Of a stretch of 64,000 nucleotides of DNA, positions 19,448 to 28,460 are shown in pieces. Made by a program: the position numbers and the translations under genes. The stretch lies in the NCBI GenBank assembly GCA_046349395.1, contig JAXMCK010000005.1, positions 372,001 to 436,000 of the forward strand, read 5' to 3'. This stretch comes from JAXMCK01 sp046349395. Its GTDB lineage: Bacteria > Pseudomonadota > Alphaproteobacteria > Geminicoccales > Geminicoccaceae. The notes under the pieces were generated by a model, which worked only from the letters and a program-made list of their open reading frames with translations, was not told the DNA's origin and did no database searches. Each line of letters opens with the position of its first letter. Positions within the stretch are counted from its first letter, which is position 1.

Positions 19448-20596
19448 TCAGCCGGCGCAGCCCCGGGCCTCAATATGCCATAGGTCGACCAGCCGGTCCC
19501 CCCGGACGCATGCGTAATAGTCGTAAAGGTTTATATTAGGATCACAATGCGGCACGACGCAGGCGAGCAGCGTGCCGACCGGCAGGCGGGCCGCCGGATC
19601 GGGCAGCACGACCTTGCCGAACTCGTCGCCGAAACGGTCATAGATGCTGCCGGGCGGGGCGCCGGCGAAGATGGTGGGGGCCGGGCCGTCCATGGCGAAG
19701 CTCTTCGAGCCGGCGTCGCTGGTGGCGAAGCCCGGATGCTGGTCGCTGACGATCCGCGTGTGGACGAAGAGTGCGTTGCGGAAGCGGCGGCTCCCGTCCG
19801 GCGTGAGTTCCACGCCGTCGTAGATGACGTCGCTGAAGATGTAGGAGCCGACCTGAAGCTCGGTGAGCAGACCCGGCTCGTGGTCGAAATCGTGGGTGCC
19901 GGTGCCGCTGCCGGTGACGATCGGGCAGGCGTGGCCGGCCTCGACCAGCGCGTCTCGGATGTCGCGCAGGATCGTGAGGGCGGCGTGGGACAGGTCGCGG
20001 CGGGCGGCGTAGTCAGGGGTCGATTGGCAGTGGCCGGCATAGCCCTGGACGCCGCGGAAGCGGAGCGAGGGGTGCTCGGCGATCAGCCCGGCGAGGGCCG
20101 CGGCCTGGGCCGGCGAGGTGACGCCGAAACGGTGGGTGCCGACATCGCAGTCGATCAGGACGTCGAGACGGAGGCCGGCCGAGGCGACGGCTTCGCCGAG
20201 GGCCCGGACAGTGGCCGGGGTCTCGACGACGATGGCGAGGTCGGGAGCACGGCGTAGCAGGGCGACGAGGCGGTCGATCTTGCCGATGTCCTGAATGGCC
20301 GAGGTGACGAGCAGGCCCTCGATGCCGACATCGGCCAGGGACTCCGCTTCGCCGAGCTTGGCACAGCACTGGCCAATCGCACCGGCCGCGATCTGGGCGC
20401 GGGCGATCGCGGCGGACTTGTGGGTCTTGGCGTGCGGGCGCAGGGCGATGCCGCGCGCCTTCGCGAGGTCGGCCATGGCGGCGATGTTGGCGTCGAAGGC
20501 GTCGAGGTCGAGGACGAGCGCCGGGGTGTCGATGCGCAGGCGCGAGCCGGGGCGGCCGAGCAGGCTGCGGTTGTGGGCGTCGCCGGCGGCACTCAC
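19448..20596 (-). CDS. DSD1-family PLP enzyme (D-threonine aldolase-like)
   Basis: A 382-residue enzyme with an alanine-racemase-like N-terminal barrel. The PLP lysine is in RPHAKTHKS, followed by CCAKLGEAE and DCDVGTHRFGV. The C-terminal domain carries the metal-site signature of D-serine dehydratase/D-threonine aldolase-like proteins (VPHCDPNINLYD). Members cleave or dehydrate D-3-hydroxy amino acids. The GTG start overlaps the stop of the amidohydrolase gene (GTGA), so both are made from one message. An amidohydrolase upstream of a D-amino-acid enzyme suggests deacylation followed by cleavage. Confidence 0.88.
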   Translation of the reverse strand: MSAAGDAHNRSLLGRPGSRLRIDTPALVLDLDAFDANIAAMADLAKARGIALRPHAKTHKSAAIARAQIAAGAIGQCCAKLGEAESLADVGIEGLLVTSAIQDIGKIDRLVALLRRAPDLAIVVETPATVRALGEAVASAGLRLDVLIDCDVGTHRFGVTSPAQAAALAGLIAEHPSLRFRGVQGYAGHCQSTPDYAARRDLSHAALTILRDIRDALVEAGHACPIVTGSGTGTHDFDHEPGLLTELQVGSYIFSDVIYDGVELTPDGSRRFRNALFVHTRIVSDQHPGFATSDAGSKSFAMDGPAPTIFAGAPPGSIYDRFGDEFGKVVLPDPAARLPVGTLLACVVPHCDPNINLYDYYACVRGDRLVDLWHIEARGCAG

Positions 20597-21741
20597 GCGG
20601 GCGGTCCGTCCAAGGGCCACCAGGCGCCGTCGACGGCGATGCCGTGGCTGACGAGACGGAGATTGCCGGTGATGCGCTGGCCCGGCGAATCTACATAGTC
20701 GAAGCGGCCCTCCTGCAGCTCCAGCACGCTGACGTCGCCCTTGGCACCGGGGCGGAGCGTGCCGAGGTCGGGCGCACCGATGGCGGCGGCGGGGGCGGAG
20801 GTGGCAGCACGGATCACGTCGGTGAGCGGCATGCCGAGGGAGAGGAACTTCGACATGGTGACGAGGAGGTCGTAGGCCGGACCGTCGACGCAGAGGGCGT
20901 GGACATCGCTGGAGATCATGTCGGGCAGGAAGCCCTGCTTCAGCATGGCACGGGCGACGTCGAAGTCGAGCGAGCCCATGCCGTGGCCGATGTCGAACCA
21001 GATGCCGCGCGAGCGTGCCTCCAGGATCTCCTCGCGGATCTCGCCTCTGCCGTTCAGCGCGTCGTTGGGGAACGGCTTGAAGCAGTGGGTGAGCACGTCG
21101 CCCTTGCGCAGGCGGCTCAGCACCTCGCTGCGGGAGGGCGGCGGGTAGTCGAGATGGGCCATCAGCGGCACGCCCAGGCGGTCCGCCGCCTCCATGGCGA
21201 TGTCGAGCGGGGCGATGCCGCTGGAGCCGGACGCGATGCGGCCGACGCGGACCTTCATCCCGACGATGCGCTCGCGGTGCTCGCGAGCGACGGCGACGGC
21301 TTCGCGAGCGTCGCAGAGCATGATGTCCCGGCACTCGCCGACCATGACGTTGCGGCCGAAGCCGTAGATGCCGGCCCAGGAGATGTTGAGGTAGGCCAGG
21401 ATGCGCGAGCGCGAGGGGTCGATCACGTGGCGGCGGAAGCCCGCCATGTTGCCGGGGCCGGCGCTGCCCGCATCGACGAAGGTGGTGGTGCCGGAGCGGC
21501 GCGCGATCGCGTCGGCGTCGACGCCCAGGGACGTACCGCCCCAGTAGACGTGGGTGTGGAGGTCGATCAGGCCGGGTACGACGAGGCGGCCCGTGGCGTC
21601 GACCACGGTCGCGGCGCTGTCGGCCGTCAGGCCGCGCTCGACGGCGGCAACCTTTCCATCCTTCAGGCCCACGTCCATCGAAGCGTCGAGCCCCGCCGCG
21701 GGATCGAGCACACGGCCGTTACGGATGAGCAGATCGAACAC
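20593..21741 (-). CDS. Amidohydrolase/deacetylase family metallohydrolase
   Basis: A 382-residue amidohydrolase-superfamily enzyme. The HxH metal motif is in GLIDLHTHVYWG (about 57-68), the later histidines are in MAHLDYPP and LTHCFKPF, and the catalytic aspartate is in SSDVHAL. The N-terminal strand and the C-terminal end (GAKGDVSVLEL) form the usual small beta domain. It resembles the Atu3266/EF_0837 group of dihydroorotase-like deacetylases, some of which act on N-acetyl-D-amino acids or acetyl-mandelate. It is the first gene of the minus-strand operon and is divergent from the transporter operon across a 117-base regulatory region. Confidence 0.85.
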   Translation of the reverse strand: MFDLLIRNGRVLDPAAGLDASMDVGLKDGKVAAVERGLTADSAATVVDATGRLVVPGLIDLHTHVYWGGTSLGVDADAIARRSGTTTFVDAGSAGPGNMAGFRRHVIDPSRSRILAYLNISWAGIYGFGRNVMVGECRDIMLCDAREAVAVAREHRERIVGMKVRVGRIASGSSGIAPLDIAMEAADRLGVPLMAHLDYPPPSRSEVLSRLRKGDVLTHCFKPFPNDALNGRGEIREEILEARSRGIWFDIGHGMGSLDFDVARAMLKQGFLPDMISSDVHALCVDGPAYDLLVTMSKFLSLGMPLTDVIRAATSAPAAAIGAPDLGTLRPGAKGDVSVLELQEGRFDYVDSPGQRITGNLRLVSHGIAVDGAWWPLDGPPA

Positions 21742-21803
21742 GCAGCCGCCCCTTGTTCCACCGCTTCGGAGCCTACGATTTTCTCTTTTCCAATCGCTCT
21801 AAC

Positions 21804-21846
21804 CTTGTTTACGATACGAAACAAGCTACGAAAAACCCGCTACGAA
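21804..21846. promoter_or_regulatory. Putative operator in the divergent catabolic promoter region
   Basis: In the AT-rich divergent region an inverted repeat with 7-base arms (cttgttt at 21804-21810, aaacaag at 21819-21825) surrounds acgatacg. It is followed by a direct repeat gctacgaa at 21825-21832 and 21839-21846. The elements sit just before the Shine-Dalgarno of the binding-protein gene, where a repressor or activator such as the XRE-cupin protein at 18728 could act. The regulator assignment is inference. Confidence 0.4.
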
Positions 21847-21858
21847 TGGGGAGCGATC

Positions 21859-23196
21859 ATGGGCAGCGATGAACGCCGTCGGCAGGAAGAGCTTTCGCGT
21901 TTTCTCATGCGTCGTCGGACCGTCCTGAAGGGCGGCGTGGCAGCCGCCGCGGGCATGGCCATGCCCGGCATGCTCGCCGGCTCGGCGAAGGCCGCACCCG
22001 CTGATCCGATGCAGTTCATCGGCTGGCAGTACAACCCGCAGATCGTCGCCGAGAACGTCGACATCTTCAAGAAGCTGTATGACGAGAACGTGAATTACGA
22101 GCTGGTACCGGGCGAGTACCACGCGGTCGCCGAGACCAAGTTGATGGGCGGCCAGCACATCGACATGATGTACTCGGAAGAGGACCGCCTCATCCGCTGG
22201 AACACGGCCGGCTGGTCGCGCTCCCTCGAAGGCCTGCCGGGCATCGAGGAAATCAAGGCCGAGATGTATCCGATCAACGTCAAGAACATGTCGTTGGCCG
22301 ACGGCAGCCTGGGTGGCCTGCCCTACTATACGGGCTTCAACTCCTTCGTCTGCAACCAGAAGCACCTGGACGCGGCGAAGATCGATCCGCCGGCCAGCTG
22401 GGACGAGTTCCTCGACCAGTGCCGCAAGCTGAAGAAGGACAAGATCGCCGAGTACCCCTACATCAGTGCCTGGGGCCGGCAGTGGGCGAGCCTGTCCTGG
22501 AGCCTGTTCTCGATCTGGTACTCCGAGGGGGCCAAAGTCTTCGACGAGCAGTCGAAGCCCGATTTCGGCACCGACTTCCGCAACGTGCTGGAACTGCAGA
22601 AGACCATTTATCAGGAGCAGCTGATCCCGCAGGACGTGTTCACGCATGTCGGCGAGTCGGTGCCCAACTTCGCCACCGGCCAGCACACCTACATGGTCGT
22701 GCACGAGTACGACCAGAAGGTGTTCAACACGCCGTCCATGTCCCAGATCGCCGGGGCGGCGCGCAACGCGATCATGCCCGGCAAGACGCGCTCGACCTTC
22801 ATCTGGACGGCCGTCTACCAGATGGGGGCGAACCCGATCGACACCGACCGGGTCTGGAACCTGATGCAGTTCTTCGGCGGCAAGGCCAAGGACGGCAAGT
22901 ATCACGTGGCGACACGCTGGGCGCTCGAGTTCGGTCTCGGCACCCCGCACAAGGAGGTGATCGAGAGCCCGGAGGTCCAGGAGGCCTTCGGCAAATGGAA
23001 GGACATGAAGATCGCCACGCAGCAGCTGGAGACTGCGACCACGCGTGACGTCGCCAAGACGGTCTGGTTCCCGGAGTGGGACTGGTACATGATGGGCGAG
23101 GTCCAGGACTATGTGCGCGGGCAGCAGTCGACCGATCAACTGGTCGACAAGCTGCAGGCGAAGTACGACGAGCTGAAGGTGCAATACCCAGACTGA
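21859..23196 (+). CDS. Family-1 extracellular solute-binding protein with Tat-type signal
   Basis: A 445-residue binding protein. The ATG at 21859 follows a ggggag ribosome site. The N-terminus carries a twin-arginine-like stretch (FLMRRRTVLKGGVAAAAGM) ending near GSAKA, so export by the Tat or Sec route is expected. The mature part has the family-1 (sugar-type) layout: an N-lobe with LMGGQHIDMMYSEE, the hinge LGGLPYYTGFNSFVCN and PASWDEFLDQCRKLK, and a C-lobe rich in tryptophan (WASLSWSLFSIWY, WFPEWDWYM). It is the first gene of a seven-gene operon to 31074. Such proteins bind oligosaccharides or polyols, but the neighbouring enzymes leave the ligand open. Confidence 0.88.
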   Translation: MGSDERRRQEELSRFLMRRRTVLKGGVAAAAGMAMPGMLAGSAKAAPADPMQFIGWQYNPQIVAENVDIFKKLYDENVNYELVPGEYHAVAETKLMGGQHIDMMYSEEDRLIRWNTAGWSRSLEGLPGIEEIKAEMYPINVKNMSLADGSLGGLPYYTGFNSFVCNQKHLDAAKIDPPASWDEFLDQCRKLKKDKIAEYPYISAWGRQWASLSWSLFSIWYSEGAKVFDEQSKPDFGTDFRNVLELQKTIYQEQLIPQDVFTHVGESVPNFATGQHTYMVVHEYDQKVFNTPSMSQIAGAARNAIMPGKTRSTFIWTAVYQMGANPIDTDRVWNLMQFFGGKAKDGKYHVATRWALEFGLGTPHKEVIESPEVQEAFGKWKDMKIATQQLETATTRDVAKTVWFPEWDWYMMGEVQDYVRGQQSTDQLVDKLQAKYDELKVQYPD

Positions 23197-23226
23197 CGAC
23201 GCGGCCCTCAGCAAGCCTCCCGTCAG

Positions 23227-23259
23227 GCCGGCGGACCGCTCCCCCCGCGGTCCGCCGGC
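23227..23259 (+). terminator. Strong intercistronic hairpin after the binding-protein gene
   Basis: A perfect 13-base GC-rich stem (gccggcggaccgc / gcggtccgccggc) with a 7-base loop lies between the binding-protein and permease genes. No T-run follows. Such structures commonly stabilise the upstream message or partly terminate transcription, giving more binding protein than permease. Confidence 0.75.
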
Positions 23260-23289
23260 ACCCTTCCCTTCCCCTTCGTCGGATCATGG

Positions 23290-25206
23290 ATGGCCAGGGT
23301 TTCCGAGCTCGCACTGCCGGCACGTCCCCTGGCTCCCAGGATCAAGGGCCGCTCCAGGCTGAGCCTGCCCTTCGCCTTGACCCTGCCGACGCTGATCGTC
23401 GTCTTCCTGGTGATCGGCATTCCGCTGATCTACTCGCTGGTCTTGAGCCTCTACCGGATCAACATGCTCACCAAGCGGTGGGCCTTCGTCGGTCTGAAGA
23501 ACTACACCGACGTCCTTCCCAACCCGGACTTTCTGGCCGCACTGGGCCGCACCGCCTACTTCGCCGTGATCACGGTGGGCGGAGGGCTGGCGCTGGGCAT
23601 GGCGATGGCGCTCGTGCTCAACGCCGTCTTCCCCGGCCGCAACCTGTTGCGCAGCGTGATGCTCATCCCCTGGGGAATGGCGCCCGTCACCGTCGGCGTG
23701 CTGTGGAGCTGGGTGTTCGACGGCTCCTACGGGACCCTGAACGCGCTCCTGTTCGACCTCGGCCTGATCACCGAGGGCATTCCTTGGCTGGGTGACGGGA
23801 CGCGCGCCTTCAACCTGCTGGCCCTGGTGCACATCTGGAACCAGGCGCCGCTGACCGCCCTGCTGATCCTCGCTGCCCTCCAGGGCATTCCGGACAATCT
23901 GCACCGTGCAGCCCGCATCGACGGGGCCGGACCGATCGAGCGGTTCTTCAAGATCACGCTGCCCTGGCTGCGGCCGATGCTGCTGCTGATCATGATCCTG
24001 ACCACCATCAACTCGATCATGGCGTTCGATCTCTTCTGGACCATGACGAAGGGCGGTCCCGGCAGTGCCACCACCGTCTTCTCCTGGATGGGCTACGCCT
24101 ATGCCTTCCAGCTCTCGAAGTTCGGCGAGGGTGCGGCCATCCTCTACATCCTCAGCATCCTCTGCCTGCTGCTGGGCTGGGCGTACCTGAAGCTGTTCAC
24201 GGCGACCGACCGGCGGCGAAAGACGGTGACGCCCGACGAGGTGGACGAGGAAGCGCCGCACCTGCTGGGCCATTCGGGGACGACGAAGCTCGCGAAGCTG
24301 CCGCCCTATCTGCGCCGCAGCTTCCTCCCCGCACCGACGAAGCGGCTGCTCGGCAAGATCGGGCTCGCGGCGGCCGCCATCTTCATCTTCGTCTGGTCGT
24401 TCGGCCCGTTCCTGTGGCTCGTCATCATGAGCCTCTCCAGTGCGGCCGACCTGGTGCGCACGCCGCCCACACTGCTGCCGGGCACGCTGACGCTCGACAA
24501 TTACCGCTACGTGCTGTTCCCCAGCGGCGTCGCCGACGGGCAGTCGAGCGTGCAGGCGACGCGGGTCCCCTACTCGATCCTGAACAGCCTGATCGTCGCC
24601 GTCACGGTCACCGCGATCAATCTCGTCCTGGGCTCGCTCGCCGGCTACGCCTATGCCCGGCACGGCAAGAGCAAGTTTATGAACGGCTCGCTCTGGGCGC
24701 TGATGATGACCCGGATGACGCCGAGTCTGGCGCTGATCCTGCCCTTCTTCATCATCTTCCGGAACGTCGGCCTGATCGACACCCGGACCGCACTCGTCAT
24801 CGCCTATTGCAGCCTGATCCTGCCGCTCTCGACCTGGATGATGAAAGGCTACTTCGAGAACCTGCCGCCGAACCTGGAGAAGGCGGCTCTCGTCGACGGC
24901 TGCACGCCCTTCCAGGCGATCTGGAAGATCATCCTGCCGGTGGCCCGCCCCGGCATCGTGGCGGCCGGCATCTTCTGCTTTCTCGTCAGCTGGAACGAGT
25001 TCGTCTTCGCGCTGATCCTGACCGGATCGCCGAAGGCGCAGACGATCCCCGTCATCATCGCGGGCTTCCTCGTCCAGCTGCGCTTCTACGATTACGGGCC
25101 GATGTTCGCCGCCAGCGTGCTGGCCGTCATCCCGCCCGTCGTGATCGCCTTCGCCTTCCAGCGCTACCTCGTGCGCGGAATGCTGTCGGGCTCGTTGAAA
25201 GGCTGA
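23290..25206 (+). CDS. Fused MalF-MalG-type ABC sugar permease
   Basis: One continuous 638-residue reading frame contains two complete permease halves. The first (about 25-310) is MalF/UgpA-like, with an EAA loop at about 207-229 (RAARIDGAGPIERFFKI). A charged linker of about 50 residues (TDRRRKTVTPDEVDEEAPH...) leads into a MalG/UgpE-like half (about 355-638), with its EAA loop at about 529-554 (EKAALVDGCTPFQAIWKI). Normally these are two genes. A single protein with about 12 membrane helices would replace the heterodimer. No stop codon occurs in the linker; GTG codons there could in theory restart translation. The ATPase gene follows 14 bases downstream. Confidence 0.88.
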   Translation: MARVSELALPARPLAPRIKGRSRLSLPFALTLPTLIVVFLVIGIPLIYSLVLSLYRINMLTKRWAFVGLKNYTDVLPNPDFLAALGRTAYFAVITVGGGLALGMAMALVLNAVFPGRNLLRSVMLIPWGMAPVTVGVLWSWVFDGSYGTLNALLFDLGLITEGIPWLGDGTRAFNLLALVHIWNQAPLTALLILAALQGIPDNLHRAARIDGAGPIERFFKITLPWLRPMLLLIMILTTINSIMAFDLFWTMTKGGPGSATTVFSWMGYAYAFQLSKFGEGAAILYILSILCLLLGWAYLKLFTATDRRRKTVTPDEVDEEAPHLLGHSGTTKLAKLPPYLRRSFLPAPTKRLLGKIGLAAAAIFIFVWSFGPFLWLVIMSLSSAADLVRTPPTLLPGTLTLDNYRYVLFPSGVADGQSSVQATRVPYSILNSLIVAVTVTAINLVLGSLAGYAYARHGKSKFMNGSLWALMMTRMTPSLALILPFFIIFRNVGLIDTRTALVIAYCSLILPLSTWMMKGYFENLPPNLEKAALVDGCTPFQAIWKIILPVARPGIVAAGIFCFLVSWNEFVFALILTGSPKAQTIPVIIAGFLVQLRFYDYGPMFAASVLAVIPPVVIAFAFQRYLVRGMLSGSLKG

Positions 25207-25220
25207 GGGGGAACGAAGGC

Positions 25221-26312
25221 GTGGCGCGAGTCCGGCTGCAGAAGCTCACCAAGCGGTACGGCGACTTCACGGCCGTGAAGGGTCTCGACCTCGAGATCGC
25301 CGACGGCGAGTTCCTGACGCTCTTGGGTCCGTCAGGCTGCGGCAAGAGCACGGCCTTGAGCTGCATCGCCGGGCTGGAGCGGCTGTCGGACGGCTCGATC
25401 ATCTTCGACGACCAGGACGTCAGCGAGTACGAGCCGGCCGAGCGAAACATCGCCATGGTATTCCAGGACTACGCGCTCTACCCGCACATGTCGGTGCGGG
25501 ACAATATGAGCTTCGGCCTGCGCCAGCAGAAAGTGGATGCGGCGACGATCCGGCGGCAGGTGGATGCCGCGGCCGACATCCTGGACCTCGGGCCGCTCCT
25601 CGACCGGCGGCCGGCGGAGCTGAGCGGCGGGCAGCGGCAGCGCGTGGCGGTGGGCCGGGCGGTGGTGCGCAACCCGGCCGTGTTCCTGATGGACGAGCCG
25701 CTCTCCAACCTCGATGCCAGCCTGCGGGTGAAAACGCGGACAGAGATCAAGCGGCTGCAGCGCGATCTCGCCGTCACCTCGGTGTTCGTGACGCACGACC
25801 AGGAGGAGGCGATGGTGCTCTCCGACCGGATCGCGATCATGCGCCACGGCGAACTGCAGCAGGTGGGCCCGCCGATGGACGTCTACCGTCGGCCGACGAA
25901 CCTCTTCGTCGCCGGCTTCATCGGCAGCCCGGCCATGAACTTCTTCCCGGTCACGGTGGCGCGGCAGGACGGGGCACTGGCGGCCCGGATCGGCGACCGC
26001 ACGCTGCGCCTGCCGCTGGAAACGGTGTCCGAGGCGTCGCTCGGGGCGCTGGGCCAGGGCCGGCCCGCCGTGATGGGCGTGCGGCCGACCGATCTGGCGG
26101 TCGGCGGTGCGGGCGACCTATCGCTGGAGGGCGAGGTGTTCCTGGTCGAGCCGATCGGGCCCGTCTCCTATGTCGACGTGGACGTCGCCGGCACGGCCGT
26201 CAAGGGTGTGTGCGAGCCCGACGCGGCACCGGCACCCGGCGAGCGCGTATCACTGGGCTTCGGCACCGGACGGGTGCACCTCTTCGATCAGGCCACCGAG
26301 CAGCGCCTTTAG
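25221..26312 (+). CDS. Sugar-type ABC ATPase, MalK/UgpC family
   Basis: A 363-residue ATPase. Walker A is GPSGCGKST, the Q-loop MVFQDYALYPHMSVRDNM, the signature LSGGQRQRVAVGRAVV, Walker B FLMDEPLSNLDA and the H-loop VTHDQEEAM. The C-terminal third (about 235-363) is a TOBE/OB regulatory domain (VMGVRPTDLAVG). The GTG start at 25221 has a gagggggaa ribosome site. It energises the fused permease. Compared with typical MalK the regulatory domain is present but has no extra domains. Confidence 0.9.
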   Translation: MARVRLQKLTKRYGDFTAVKGLDLEIADGEFLTLLGPSGCGKSTALSCIAGLERLSDGSIIFDDQDVSEYEPAERNIAMVFQDYALYPHMSVRDNMSFGLRQQKVDAATIRRQVDAAADILDLGPLLDRRPAELSGGQRQRVAVGRAVVRNPAVFLMDEPLSNLDASLRVKTRTEIKRLQRDLAVTSVFVTHDQEEAMVLSDRIAIMRHGELQQVGPPMDVYRRPTNLFVAGFIGSPAMNFFPVTVARQDGALAARIGDRTLRLPLETVSEASLGALGQGRPAVMGVRPTDLAVGGAGDLSLEGEVFLVEPIGPVSYVDVDVAGTAVKGVCEPDAAPAPGERVSLGFGTGRVHLFDQATEQRL

Positions 26313-26346
26313 ACGACGGATGCTCGCAAGAACGGGGGACGGCTGA

Positions 26347-26829
26347 ATGTCGGATGCGAACGACCTCGCCACGCTGCTGCGCGATCTGGTCGACGTCCTG
26401 ATCCCGGGCGGCGGGGTCTGGCCGGCGGCCTCGACCGTCGGCGTGCAGGGCGTGCTCGCGGTGCGGCTCATGGAGATCCGCGGCGAGAGCGGGCCGGACG
26501 AGCTGGAAGCGGCGATTGTCGCCTGCGGGGGACCGCTAGGTGGCCTCGACGCGACGCAGCGGGTCGAGGTGGTGCGCAAGTTCGAGGCGACCGATCCGGC
26601 ATTCTTCACCCTCGTCCGCAATGCGAGCTACCTTGCCTACTACGAGAACCCGGCGGTCGTGCGCGCGGTCCGCACGCTGGGCCAGCCCTATCAAGCGATG
26701 CCGGGCTTCAAGGGCTATCCGATTCCCGCCTTTGACATGGAGAAGGACCGGCCGCAGCACGGGCGCGGGTCCTATATCCCGACGGATCAGGTGAAGCGGC
26801 TCGATCTTTCGCAGCTCGGGAGGAGCTGA
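26347..26829 (+). CDS. Gluconate 2-dehydrogenase gamma-subunit-like protein
   Basis: A 160-residue protein resembling the small subunit (subunit 3, gamma) of membrane-bound gluconate/sugar dehydrogenases: an LRDLVDVLIPGGGVWPAAS-type start, a helical middle, and the segment YLAYYENPAVVRAVRTLG followed by GYPIPAFD. It is placed 2 bases before a GMC oxidoreductase, the usual arrangement. Classic gamma subunits carry a Tat signal that carries the complex out of the cell; none is present here, so this complex may stay in the cytoplasm. No cytochrome c subunit gene is nearby. Confidence 0.75.
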   Translation: MSDANDLATLLRDLVDVLIPGGGVWPAASTVGVQGVLAVRLMEIRGESGPDELEAAIVACGGPLGGLDATQRVEVVRKFEATDPAFFTLVRNASYLAYYENPAVVRAVRTLGQPYQAMPGFKGYPIPAFDMEKDRPQHGRGSYIPTDQVKRLDLSQLGRS

Positions 26830-26831
26830 CC

Positions 26832-28460
26832 ATGCCGGCGCGCAACGAGACGTGCGACGTCCTCATCATCGGCTCGGGTGCGACCGGGGCCATCGCCGCC
26901 AAGGTGCTGGGCGAGGCCGGGCTCGACGTGGTCTGCCTGGAGCAGGGCGGCTGGATCGAGCCGAACGACCATCCGCACTACAGCCCGGACTGGCAGTGGC
27001 AGCGACGCTCGCGCTGGAGCCCGGACGTCAATGTCAGGAAGGGCAACCTCGACGACTTCCCGGTCCGCAGCAACTCCTCGCAGGTGCTGATGTGGAACGG
27101 CGTCGGCGGCTCGACCAATGTCTACGGGGCCTTGTGGCCGCGCTACCGGCCCTCGGACTTCCGCAAAGGCACCGAGCACGGGCTGCAGCCGGACTGGCCG
27201 ATCTCGTACGAGGACCTGGCCGACTATTACGACCGGGCGGACCGGCTCGTCGGCGTGTCGGGGCTGGCGGGCGATCTCGCCATGCCGCCGTCCGACGACT
27301 ATCCGACCCCGCCGATGCCGATGCAGGCGGCGAGCCGGCGGCTGGCGAAAGCGTTCGACCGGCTGAACTGGCACTGGTGGCCGGTGCCGGCCGGGGTGAT
27401 CTCGCGCAACTATGACGGCCGCCTCGCCTGCCACGGTTGCGGAATCTGCAACGGCTGCCCACGCGGCTCGATGAGCAAGTTCTCGACCTCGATCTGGCCG
27501 AAGGCGCTGGAGGCGGGGGTGGAGCTACGGACCTATGCCCGCGTGCTCAGGATCGAGAAGGACAAGTCGGGGCGGGCCACAGGGGCGCTCTACATCGACC
27601 GCAACACGGGCCGGCAGCACTTCCAGAAGGCCCACATCGTCATCCTGGCGGCGAACGGGGTCGGCACCCCTCGCCTGCTGATGGCGTCCGACAATCTCGC
27701 CAACAGCTCGGACCAGGTCGGGCGGAACCTGCTGCACCACACGCTCGTCGCCTGCGAGATGTGGGTCGACGAGCCGTTGGCGGCACACACGGGCTATGTC
27801 GCGGCCCTGATCAGCCGGCAGTTCGCGGAGACCGATCTCAGCCGCGGCTTCGTCAACGGCTTCAACTTCAACTGCGTGACGACGGGCGGGGCCGGCGAGC
27901 AGGCGATCGGCTTCCTGTCGGACAACCGCGCCCCTTGGGGGTCCGGGCATCACGAATGGTTCGCCCGGCACTTCGGACGCGGCTTCGGTGTGTTCGCGAT
28001 CGGCGACGACCTGCCCCATCCCGACAACCGGATCACGCTTTCGACGAGCGAGCGGGACGAGGACGGCGTGCCGGTGGCGAGCCTGTTCTACCAGCCGCGC
28101 GAGAACGACAAGAAGATGATGCGCTACATGCTGCAGCGCCTAGAGGAGATCGCGAAGGCGGCGGACGCGTTCGACTACCGGCTGCAGGACTATACCGACA
28201 AGGAGGGTGTGTACCGCACGCCGGCCTGGCACCTGATCGGCACGGCCCGGATGGGCAAGACGCCGGACATGTCGGTGGTCAACAAGTGGCACCAGTGCTG
28301 GGACGTGCCGAACCTCTTCATCATCGACGGCAGCGTGTTGACGACGGGCGGCGTGGTGAATCCGACGCCGACGATCTGCGCCCTCGCGCTGCGCGCGGCG
28401 GAGAACCTGCGAGACAATTTCCGCGAGCTGCAGGGTACCACGCGGCCGCTGGCGGCATGA
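26832..28460 (+). CDS. GMC oxidoreductase, gluconate/sugar-dehydrogenase type
   Basis: A 542-residue FAD enzyme. The dinucleotide motif is IIGSGATGAIAAKVLGEAG (about 12-30) and the GMC signature segment is WNGVGGSTNVYGALWPR. A four-cysteine motif CxxCxxCxxC lies at about 200-209 (CHGCGICNGC); related FAD sugar dehydrogenases bind an iron-sulphur cluster with a cysteine-rich stretch. The active site is formed by the histidine in WHLIGTARMG and the asparagine in GVVNPTPTICALALRAAENL. It follows its presumed gamma subunit by 2 bases. No signal peptide is present. It probably oxidises a sugar or polyol brought in by the adjacent importer. Confidence 0.88.
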   Translation: MPARNETCDVLIIGSGATGAIAAKVLGEAGLDVVCLEQGGWIEPNDHPHYSPDWQWQRRSRWSPDVNVRKGNLDDFPVRSNSSQVLMWNGVGGSTNVYGALWPRYRPSDFRKGTEHGLQPDWPISYEDLADYYDRADRLVGVSGLAGDLAMPPSDDYPTPPMPMQAASRRLAKAFDRLNWHWWPVPAGVISRNYDGRLACHGCGICNGCPRGSMSKFSTSIWPKALEAGVELRTYARVLRIEKDKSGRATGALYIDRNTGRQHFQKAHIVILAANGVGTPRLLMASDNLANSSDQVGRNLLHHTLVACEMWVDEPLAAHTGYVAALISRQFAETDLSRGFVNGFNFNCVTTGGAGEQAIGFLSDNRAPWGSGHHEWFARHFGRGFGVFAIGDDLPHPDNRITLSTSERDEDGVPVASLFYQPRENDKKMMRYMLQRLEEIAKAADAFDYRLQDYTDKEGVYRTPAWHLIGTARMGKTPDMSVVNKWHQCWDVPNLFIIDGSVLTTGGVVNPTPTICALALRAAENLRDNFRELQGTTRPLAA

